Source of the DNA: Struthio camelus
Lineage: Eukaryota > Chordata > Aves > Struthioniformes > Struthionidae
Reading direction: 5' to 3'
Length of the DNA: 64,000 nucleotides
Assembly: GCF_040807025.1 (NCBI RefSeq)
Contig: NC_090942.1
Coordinates: 41,866,911 to 41,930,910 of the forward strand
The notes beneath the pieces are model-generated. The model was not told the DNA's origin. It did no database searches and worked only from the letters and a program-made list of their open reading frames with translations. Below are positions 1-62,200 of this stretch, one piece after another. Numbering within the stretch: the stretch's first letter is position 1; each line of letters begins with the position of its first letter. The translations under genes and the position numbers were made by a program.

Positions 1-2535
1 TTAAAACTAAATGAAAAAACTTCAGGTTGCTAGTACGTGTCATCAAACTATGAGATCTACAGCAAATACTGGTTTTAAGGAAAACTATGCTGAGATGAAG
101 TGGACAGACGGTATCTTTAAGGGAGGAAAAATGACTGGAACGTTGAAAGCATCTGACCGATAAGCTTCAGTTTCAGATTTCCACTTGAATTCTACATTTC
201 TTAAGCTTAGAAAATGGACAGCTTAGGCATTCAGACAACTGTGATTCTGTTCTTTCATGATAAAGTGAGGAGAAAATATATGTATGTCTAAAGTAAGAAG
301 AGTTGCTTTGTTTCTGATTACAGGCAACAAAACGCCTTTTAAAAATAGAAGCAAGTTTATCTCTGTGTGCTAGAAAGGTGCATTTATTTCTTACTCTCAA
401 TATTAACTGTATCTTATAAAGTGAAATAAGTTGCCATGTGGCACTTGCACTAAAATATGTTCAGGAATAGTTATTTTGGAATAGGTTGCTCAATAAAACA
501 TTTTTTCTGGCCAAGGATTTTAAGTGTTTATTTGTATGTTACATACATGGTACTGTGAACAAAAGGAAAAATAGTTCTGAGCTCTGAAGAAAATGTGTAG
601 TTTAGCAGTATTTCTAGAGCAATATACCAACTCTGTTATCACATAGTTAGAACAAACAATAAATAAGTATTAGAACAGTTGAACCATTTGAGTCTTCCCT
701 GCCTGTTTTATAGCACATGCTGTCATAATGTACCTTTATCTGTTCTGCATTCATGAGTCATCCTGAAAAGGTTATGAGACAGAAAACCTTTCCCACTCTC
801 CAGTTGCCAAACAAAGCTGTGATAGATAGCAAGGCTACTGGATAGCAGGGTCATCTTTGATTTCTGTGATGTCCCAGCCGAAGAACTAGTGTCTAACAGC
901 AGATAAAATCATTTCAGGAGAAAAGAAGAGCTTGTTTTAGTCAATGGAGCATTCAGAGAGTGCCAAGCAATTTCACTTACATAAATTGTATAATTGCAGG
1001 AACTGTGTGTTGGTATCTCAGGCAGAGCAGGCAAGAATATCAAAGTCCAAAGAACATGACTTTTCTGTTATTAAAAATAATGAACATGACAGAGGATATC
1101 TCTTGGTAACTTAAGATTTGGGAGTTAACTAATGCACGTAAATGTGCTTTCCCCTGACTGTGAAAATGAAGTAGAACTTTGTGTGTTTAGCGTTACTAAA
1201 ACGAGTGATTTGCATTACAGGAGGAGGTAGAAGAACTAACAAGCAGAAGAATCTATTTTTTTTTCTTACTGTCAAGCAGAAGAATCTATTTTTAAAAAAA
1301 TTTTTTAATTTTTTTTTTTTTACATATGGGTAAACTCTGGAAAAGTGAGGTTAAAAGGGAGCTTTAGGGCTTTAGGCCTCCCACAAATTCTGAAGTGACT
1401 ACGAACCAGTCAGACCTTCCATTTTAAGAAAGGAATCACCTGATGGACAAGGACAGGTTTAGACTAGAAGCTTTTGTTTTTTGCTTGTTGTGATAAATGA
1501 TTAAAATTCCTTGATGCTGTTAATGGGAGCTATGAAACAGTCTGAAATCTTTTGCTGAGCTTCAGTATTGGTCTCTTATGTAAGAATAAAAAGAATTGCA
1601 TGATGATGTAGGTATACTGGTTATAAGATGCTGAGTCTAGAAAGGCTATGGAGACATTGAGGTTGTGAATGGAGGTGATCTGCAGTTCAGAGTTAGACAT
1701 GTGACATGAAATTGAGGGCTGTGAGTGATGATATGTCCTGCTACTTGCCTTGTGCAGTTCCAGCTTCACTGGATCTGATTTTAACTTTCCTCTCAGACTA
1801 CGTGATCTGTATGTGTACCCGTTACGGCTTTGATGTCAGTCGTCACATTCAGCTAGATTGCTCCTATCCAGGGAGGCTGCAGAAAAAAGCATCAGTGGTG
1901 ATTTGGAAGGGGAAGCAGTGACAGTTTCCCCCTGCTGGTGTTTTAGAACAGAAAAAGATAAGTGTACTTGAATGAGATTTACTACAACAGTCCTACCAAT
2001 CCAATTGCGATATTCAGTTCTATGCTATTATATAAGGTAACTTATTTATTCAAAGGGTTTTTGTTATAGCAAAGCTTTGGAAAATGGGAAAAGCGGGGAA
2101 GAAAATAAAGAATAGGAAGAAAAAGTGACAAGGGTAAGTGACAAAATGCCTCTTTGTTAGTATAAAAGAAATTAAGAAATCCTGAAACAATTTCACAAGT
2201 AGGTTTTTGAGACTGAGACAATACTTTAACACTGTGGTCAAACTGTTGTTTGAGCAATTACCTTTTTGCTTAAGATTTCCAAGCTTAGACTAGTTGGGAA
2301 TTAAGTAGTAAGCCTATCTTACTTTGTGCTACTGGAAAAAGGAGGGGGGAAAAAAAAAACCATCCTTACCCCAGAGACATGACTATTTCAGTGACAAGTA
2401 AAGTTGTCATATATAAATAGAAAAGACCTCCAAGAACCCTGCGGGCCTGTTCTGCGTTCACAGAAGGTTAATTGCTTTACTGATGTTGTGGTTAGAAGTG
2501 TATTATGATTAGAGCCTGGCCCTCCTCTCCCATAG
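1..2535. other. Non-coding sequence upstream of the putative exon
   Basis: AT-rich sequence with many stops in all frames and no recognisable gene or transposon. If the 2536 acceptor is real, this is the intron of that unknown gene. The only structure noted is a 21-nt direct repeat (1240-1260 and 1273-1293) flanked by T-rich runs. Confidence 0.6.
1240..1293. repeat. Exact 21-nt direct repeat, 33-nt period
   Basis: The same 21 bases, from CAAGCAGAAGAATC to the T run, occur at 1240-1260 and 1273-1293, separated by a 12-nt spacer. This is a local duplication beside a T-rich tract. Confidence 0.9.
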
Positions 2536-2835
2536 GTAGAAACCGCAGCTGTAGCTGCCTTGATTAAAGAGCCTTCTCCAATTATGGAGTCTCTTTCAGT
2601 AGAGTACTATCAACCTTTAATAGATGAGCTTTATTTAAAGTCTTACACTGAAAGACATGTTTCCTATCCCTTAATGCTTCCTCCTCAGAACCAGCCCACG
2701 CTTTTCACAGAAGAACTCTTTTACAAAATGGACCAAAAAAAAAAAAAGTTTCTGCATGAAGGAATTTCTCACATCAAAGCTGACATGGAAAAATCTTCCC
2801 TACAACTTTTCTGTCTGGAAGCTCTTCCCCAAATT
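2536..2835 (+). CDS. Putative exon of an unrecognised upstream gene
   Basis: A pyrimidine-rich acceptor (CTCCTCTCCCATAG) ends at 2535. An open frame follows at once, beginning VETAAVAALIKEPSPIMESL, with later stretches YYQPLIDELYLKSYTERHVS, LPPQNQPTLFTEELFY and FLHEGISHIKADMEKS. The composition is protein-like: hydrophobic/acidic helices and a proline loop, with the in-frame stop (TAG, 2533-2535) lying exactly at the acceptor. A 13-A tract at 2735-2747 encodes four lysines. I see no clear donor or stop before the T/G homopolymer, so the 3' end is unknown and the listed end is arbitrary. I do not recognise the protein family. It could be the terminal or a penultimate exon of a neighbouring gene, or a decayed exon. 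Confidence 0.4.
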
Positions 2836-2868
2836 TTTTTTTTTTTTTTGGGGGGGGGCAGGGGGGAA
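2836..2868 (+). repeat. Poly-T / poly-G homopolymer junction
   Basis: A run of about 15 T is followed directly by about 9 G, then CAGGGGGG. This low-complexity junction marks the upstream edge of the CpG island and is a likely site of sequencing or assembly length error. Confidence 0.85.
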
Positions 2869-3308
2869 GGGCACCGAAATGGCACCCCCCATCGCCACCT
2901 CGCTGAGGGGAGGCACTGCCCTCTCATTGTCCCCCCTGCGCCCACTTCTCCCCTCGGGCCCCAGCGCCTCGCTCACCCTGTGGGTGCACCGGCAACTGGG
3001 CACCGCCAAGGCCAACCGCCAGCACGTTGAGGCAAGCTGAGGTGGCGTTTCCCTGGCTGTGGCGAAGGCGGCCGGGCCGGAGGGCAGCCTGGCGCCCCTG
3101 GGTGCACAGCACCTCGTTGGGCGCCCAAACCCCTCGGGTGGCGCCGGGTAATGGCGGCGCGGCCGCGGCGAAGGGAGCTGCCCGGGGCGGGGGGGTGAGG
3201 CGCTGCCCGTCCTGCGGGTGGCGGCTGAGGTAAGCGGCGACCTCGGGCGCTCGTCAGCAGCAGACGAGCCTGCCCTAATCACGTTTCCATCAGTCCTCGC
3301 AGGGGGCG

Positions 3309-3317
3309 TATAAAAAG
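3309..3317 (+). promoter_or_regulatory. TPH2: TATA box of TPH2
   Basis: TATAAAAAG lies 54 nt before the initiator ATG (3317 to 3371), so transcription would begin near 3335-3345 and leave a very short 5' UTR of about 30 nt. It sits in GC-rich DNA just below a 7-bp inverted repeat (3249-3255 / 3263-3269) and a TAATCACG segment. Confidence 0.75.
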
Positions 3318-3370
3318 GAGCCGGCAGCCGGCGGCGCTGGCAGAGCGCTGCCCTGCCCGGCCCGGCCCCC

Positions 3371-55566
<52,196 letters not shown>

Positions 55567-56680
55567 CATTTGTGGTACTATTACTTGCTGTCTGCTGCTC
55601 TTTCTGTAGCCAGTCTAGTAACACCACATGGTATGGCTAACTTTTCCAATGCATCAGTTTTCCCTTTACAGCTTGGCCCGTGGCTTGTATCATTGTGTAG
55701 CTCTGTCTAATTGTAATGTGCTGACAAACCAAGGCAACGCTAATTCATAAACACAACATGGAATGTGGCAGCATATAACCAGCAATTCCTCAACACAATG
55801 TCATGTACAAGTACACGATTAAAAACTTGCCTGGCAATGGTTTTGTTTCCTTAAGGAGATTATTCGCTTCAATGTAATGTATAAGAAATGGTGTTGCTGA
55901 TTTCATTAAGAGTCTGAGTTCGTTTCTTTGTAATCCCTTTCCTTCCGTAAGAGTCCAGAAAAAATATTTGCAAAATTTTCCATTTACTTTGTAAGAGAAT
56001 CTGTATTTCTTTCTGCAGTGGTAAAGACAATGTTTTGCCTTACATCTGTTACAGAACTGAGAGTCTCTTGTGACTGAACAATACAATTTATATACCAGTG
56101 CTAAGATCAGGAAGGCTATGTGTCAGTTTTAAAAGGTCTATGGAAATTACAGACTGAGAGACTCACATCTGATAAATATTCAAAGTGAATGAGTAATTGC
56201 AAAACAATATAAAACCTCTGGCAATTCATGCAGAAAGGGTAGCTCTAGTTCACACGTATAGTACCTCTGCCCTGTGCATGCTTCCTCCGCAGCGTTTATC
56301 TGGGCATAAGAGTGGAAGTGCTTTTGTTACTCCAGGTTGTTAGATGTGAATATAAAGCCCTTCTACATCATTTTATGCCTTCTGTGATTGCTTGTCTTTT
56401 GAGGGTACTCCTCTTGCATTTCATGCATAATTTGTCTGTCTTCATTATGCCACGTTCAACATTGATGTGGGCATGCATGGCTGGGTCTACACTGTATCAG
56501 TATCAGCACATATAAAAGGGTGAATATGGAAGTTGTTATTTAATTATAGCCAAGGTGATTATCAGTCAGTAGCTTACTTGTGGGGTGATTAAATCATGGA
56601 GACACCCAAGCTGCCTAGCTTGTACCAGATGGATGCAGGTAATGCCCGAGTTAATAAACTCAAAGTTAGCAAGCTCTGAC
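55567..56680 (+). other. TPH2: Probable TPH2 3' UTR
   Basis: Non-coding sequence after the TGA. The first canonical AATAAA is at 56653-56658, followed by a GT-rich stretch (ATGAGCTCTGTCTGGGG) about 30 nt on, which would give a 3' UTR of about 1.1 kb. The end is not certain, because further AATAAA hexamers lie downstream. Confidence 0.5.
56653..56658 (+). terminator. TPH2: Candidate polyadenylation signal AATAAA (first)
   Basis: The first canonical hexamer after the stop codon, with downstream GT-rich sequence. Confidence 0.45.
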
Positions 56681-58930
56681 AGAAGTATGAGCTCTGTCTG
56701 GGGAGCATAGTGCAGAAATATTTGAGCCAGCTCTTATCTGGAAGCAGTAATTATGCATGTCTTTCCTTTATCTGGGTTATTTCTTTCTCCTATTAGTCCA
56801 GATAATAGAGTGTTGACTATATTGTAGGGACCCTTATTAATGGAAACCACATGGCTTACGCAGATCATGTCGATACAGGTGAAAGTATCACAGCTTGTCT
56901 ACATATATGGAAAACAGATATCTCTTGAAGCTGTTCTCCCAGCTGAAATAGTTATGCAGATACTCCAAAGTGTTGCTAGCAGTTTCAACATAAAAAGAGC
57001 ACCACCTGAAGTGACGTATCAGTACATCCTTAAGTAAGAGACAATCTGTAAGGGTAATTTTCATAAGGAAATCTGCCACCTCCTCAAAGGTAACTATGAG
57101 ATAACAGGAAACAAACTTTCCTGTAGATGATACCTGCTGCATTCTAATGCTGCTGTTAATGTGGTGTGGAAAATCTAGTTTTAGATTTAACTGTGACTGC
57201 CAGTGGTACAAATCAAGAGCTGTTGAATTATCCCATGGGGATCAGCATGCTGAAGGAATTTTTTTAACTTCCTGATGTTAGTGTTGACCCCATTAACTAG
57301 CACTTATCACAGAAAAGTTGCTGGCAACCTTTGAATAAAAGTTTTTTCCTCTTTCTCCCCATGGAGTCTAATAAACCTCTTGTAGCTCCTTCTGGAGAAA
57401 ATGGACTTTGTTGAGATTTGCTCTATCCATTCTGAAAAATCATTGCACAAAGAATAGTAGATCTTACTTGGTTCAAGAACTGATGAAGTACTATTTCTTA
57501 CTTAAGTAAAATAAAGTCACAAAGAGAAACAAAGATACAAAGCTTACAAAATTACTGAAGTTTTTCCTTGAATCAGAATTACACAGGAAAGCTTTTAATA
57601 CTTACATTATCTGGATTTATTCTTTTTCTGAATGGCTTGAAATAAGGATTCCACAGCAGTAAAACAATAGAAGCATATCTTTGTTTTGTTTTGTACTGTT
57701 AACAAATAAATCTTATTATGGATTAGGGAGAAACCCTTGAAATCCAATAGTCATTTTAGGCCTAATGATGGCAAGGAAACTGTCTACAATGAAGATGTAA
57801 TGTCAATGAAACAGAACATTGTCAAAGGATAATGGGCTCCTGCTGCTAGATATATGCTTAATCCAATGATTTTATTTCTATTATACAACATGATTAAAAA
57901 TAAATTAAATATAATGGGCTAAGAAATAATAGTGATTTAGAGAAACAATTGCTCATTGTTCTTATATAGTAAAGGCTGCATTCTTACAGGCTAACAGAGC
58001 AAACTTGTTTTGGGCTTCAGCCAGTCAGGAGCCAGGACTCGGAAAGAATGCTTTAAAAAGTGCACTGCTGCACTTTTATGAATCAGATAGTTCCAACTTA
58101 GCTGAAATTCTTCTCTGCAGTTTTTATTAGCAAATTAAGATCAGCCATGCAGCAATCTCCTTGGATGACAAGCTCATTTAGGCATAATGAGGGAATTATT
58201 GACAGTTATCAAATTACACTAACGTTTCATTTAAAACAGACCGTATTTGTCTAAGGTGCTTGTTTGGCTTTGGTGAGCTGGACTCTGGAAATTGGACTTC
58301 TGGCTTATGCTCATTTATTTCCTGTGTAATTCTGAACTGATGTTTTATGGGTCTGAGATATATGCCCTTGCTTTGCCTGCACAGAGTAAATGGGCCCAAG
58401 TTTAATGAATGTAGAGCATTGCAGTGTTTACTACCATGCAAAATCTAAAATGAAAAACAGCACTCTGAGACATTGCAGCCAATACAAATACCAAGTTTCA
58501 TTTGCAAACCAAGACATGGTTCATGCATTTCATTTCACGTATTCGGGAGAGGATGGAGTGGGGATGGTGTTAACACAATACATTGTTTTTTCTCTCTCTG
58601 CTCCTCAACATGTATTTAGAAGTCTGTTTTAAGTTTAGGCCCCTAACACACTTTCAAGAAACAGGGTGTCCTTTGGTTTCTTCTAGTTACGATATCCTAT
58701 TGTGATGGAGTAAATTCTAGAAATTTACTGTACTGTAATGTCCATTTGCTAATGTACTGTAATGGACCACAGAAAAATTTTCACATCTTTGAAAGGAGAG
58801 CCTGGCTCAGAGAGCTAAAGCCGGTGAAGGCTTTCACATGTAGAGCTGCTGGTATAAATCCTGCCCAGTCAGCAGTTACTGAGAGCTATCACCAGCCAGC
58901 AGCAGCTTGGCTTCTGCCTGATGAACTGAT
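56681..58930. other. Downstream flank of TPH2
   Basis: AT-rich sequence with no gene recognised; it holds the distal AATAAA hexamers. The stretch 58090-58240 has a dense mixture of TAAT/ATTA words and few simple repeats, and might be a conserved non-coding element, but this cannot be judged from one sequence. Confidence 0.5.
57334..57375 (+). terminator. TPH2: Candidate distal polyadenylation signals
   Basis: AATAAA at 57334-57339 (followed by a T-rich stretch) and again at 57370-57375. Further copies are at 57510-57515 and 57705-57710. Any of these could end a longer TPH2 transcript. Confidence 0.3.
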
Positions 58931-59265
58931 AGGCTGGGATTGCTTGGTTTGGAGAAGAGAAGGCTGAAGGGAGACATGATAACCATTCTCAAACACTTAG
59001 AAATAGCTGCAAAATGGAAGGAAGGAACTGTTTTCCAGCCTCAAGAAGTAATGGACTAAAATTGCAGGAAAGGAGGATTAAGTTATGTAACAGTGAGAAC
59101 AGTGAAACTGGAGGATAGATTGGCTAGGGAGACAGTGGACTGTCATTTTTTAGAGAACAGTTTAGACAAATAGTTCTCCAAAATGGTTTTAGCACATTCG
59201 GTACTGTCTTGAGACCAGGGAACAAGCTATACAACATCTTGAAGTTCCTTACACCAGCTGCCAAG
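58930..59265 (+). mobile_element. Old CR1 fragment (3' part)
   Basis: GATTGCTTGGTTTGGAGAAG and AGAAGGCTGAAGGGAGACAT translate in part to GLLGLEKRRLKGDM-like residues, the same conserved stretch as in the copy at about 41.15 kb. This is followed by a diverged CR1 C-terminus and a tail resembling the CR1 3' end (CATCTTGAAGTTCCTTACACC near 59237). There are many substitutions and stops, so it is much older than the intron 8 copy. Confidence 0.7.
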
Positions 59266-62200
59266 AAAGGAGTTGGCATGGGCTCAAGCCAACTTGTAAA
59301 AGCAGTACTTCTGATCAGCTGTTGTGGTGTGGAGCCTTCCTGCAGCACCTGTACCTCTGCCTGTTCTTTTGATCTTTGACAAACCCTAAAGAGTGGCTTT
59401 TCATCTTTCCATCCCCCCTTAGGGAATGAAAAGTATCCATAGTCTTGAGTGTAGCCTTAAACGTTGACTACACTGCTCTATTTTAGGTTGAGCTTTAAGT
59501 TCATAGGCTGATTGTATCTGAGAGACCCCTCTGTGTGACTCACCTGCTTGTTACAGCTATCCAGAAGCTGAAGACTGATGGTGAGCAACCAGCATTTGTC
59601 CTTTTTCTAAACAAGGTTTAAAGCTGCTCAACGTTATAAACGAAATTCAAATCCTGTATTTCAATATATTTCATCCTATCTGAGCCTATGTTTCGGCTTT
59701 CAGGAAGACTGTACTCCCTTCAACAGTCTGGAGAACCTGGAGCTCTTTCAAGTTCCAGAGTCTGAGTGAGCGCTCCAGCCACACATCAGCCTCATATCTT
59801 CGTGACATCCAGGCACAGAGCAGTCTATTCTCCCTAACTCCCTCTGATTTCCAAGGGGAAAAAAACACCCCTCTTTTATGGTCCGGAAGGGAGCTTTGGT
59901 TCAGGTCCCTGAGGTAGCTGGCCAGGGGTCTTGGGAACCACACCTGCTGTCCTGTCCAGCTGTCACTTCCAGGGCCAGATAAGGATTGATGCAATGCTCC
60001 TTCATTTAAGAAATCAGCTTTTTCTCCATCCTGGTCACTTTTCTTCTTGCTTCATCAGGAAAAAGTCTATACCTTTTCGGAAATACAGCAGATTCCCTTT
60101 TATCTCTGTAGAGATCATTATCATATTTCCCCATAATTTGGTTTTGTTTCAGGAGCTTGCTCCCCAGTTCCCTTTGTTTGATTTTGTTTTATCTCTCCTA
60201 TTAAGAGATTGAATTGCCAAAGGGAGTAATTTTAGTGTTGTTATATAATGGCTGTGCTCTGTGGTATCAATCACTTAATCTCTGGAGATGTTTCAGAAAT
60301 TCCTGCCTTCTCAGTAAAGAATAGGTCAACAGTGATGGATTCCTCTTCCAGGCTTTAAAGTACATTTGAGAGATGGAGCTAAGAGAGAGATTTTGGTTAT
60401 ACTTGCAAATATTTATTAGTAAGGAATGCCTCTAGTTGACATAGTGAAGGCTGTAGAGATGTCCTTGGCATCCTTATTGGTAATTTCCTGTAAATGAACT
60501 GAGCTTGGAGATTAAATCATGTCCTCCCAGGTTGAAAGACTCCATGAAATTTGCGTTGTTTCATTTTGTATCTGGTATGTGGAGAAATGGTAGGTAAATA
60601 CAAAACAATCAAAATTCAGTGATGCTTGTTCAGAGCATTTCACAGCAACCACCTTTACTTTGAAAAGGTCCTCCAACACCTTAGAATAAGAATTCATATT
60701 TCTTTGCCAACAGCTGAAATGTTAAGATGAAACTAAAAATAAGTGGTGACATCTTATTTGGATTTGGCCTAGAGTGGACAGTTCAGGTGAAATAATGTGA
60801 AATTGGTTACACAGTCATGTGTTTTAAAGTGCAAGTGGTGATGGATATTCAGATGGACTTTTTAAAATATAGTCATAAATTTTGAATGTTCAGAAAAAAT
60901 AATGAGAAAAAAGCAGCTGTTGCCACAGTTCAACTTTAGAAGAAAACAGTTGAGTTTGCAAAGCTGCAGGAGGTGGATTTCAGTCCCCGTTCAACTGGCA
61001 CATGGCCTGAAACACACACTAAATACGCCTACTTCATTGGCTTCTGCAGGAGATCCAGCATGAATGCGATCCTGATAACAGAGCGACAGTAAAGCACTCC
61101 AGAGCCAAACAGCTCTGCTCCCTCATAGGAGATAAAGGGGTTGACTTGAGACCAGCACGGCACAAATCAAATCACTTTTATTTTGTATTAAATCACATTT
61201 GTTTTCTGCTTCTTTTGAAAAATACCTTTTGAATTGTGTTACTATTTTATTTTTATTTTTCCGTAAGGGTTATAATGAGAATTATTAATTACGGAACGGT
61301 TGATGTTCTAGCAGCTTTTTGCCTCAAGCCTTTCGTATTGCCACCACGCACGCTACCCACTCTTGCTACTTTGCATGGAGCCAGAGGAATGCTGAAAAAG
61401 TGACACTGTCTTTTCCTAGGGCTTGACAACTGGGGAATACACCTGAAATGCTACCCTTCCACTCCATTCTGCCTTGTAGCAAATTGCTAAATTCAGAGAT
61501 GTTAGTGAGGGCAATTATTGGTAAATGAGTCTGAGGTTATACACACAGTGGATTTGCCACTCTGGCAAAATTTGGGAGGATCAATTTGGTTGAATTTCCT
61601 TTTGATGATAACACCTGATTGATATCGCAGTGAAGTTATGAAAGAGCAAGCTTCTAGCATTAGGTGAGTACTGAGGAGTCAAAACCGCAAATGCTACAAA
61701 AATAGGACATGTTCCAAGAGGCGTTTTACTGCCAGTGCCTGTCAGTTCAGTTAGAACTAGCTCAAAAAATGAAATCTATTTCATAGTTGTTGGTGTAAAA
61801 GGCTACCTGTTACCTCCAGGTCTCAGTCTAGCCTCTGTTCTCTGAAACAGATCCATATCTGCTAGAGCAGGAGCTATAGCTGTGAGCCCGGCCTACAAGG
61901 CCTGTTTCTTATTTCATTTGCAGACATTTTTTTTAAAAGCATCTTTTGCAAAGTTATTTCTAGAATAAAAATGCAGTGCACAGAAGAAGATGCTGAAGCA
62001 GCAAAGTCTGATCTTTTCTGGGATCTCGTTGCTGCGTCACAGTTTTGGTCAACACAGTGCAGCCAAGGGAAGAATCTTTTGACCCATACTATGGGAAGAA
62101 GTTAAGGGGCAGAAGTTAAGAAACCACCTTAGTCCCAGAGGAGAGCTCTCACTTTTAGCATCTCTGTGGCCTCAAAGAACCACTGTTTGTCTCACTTCTG

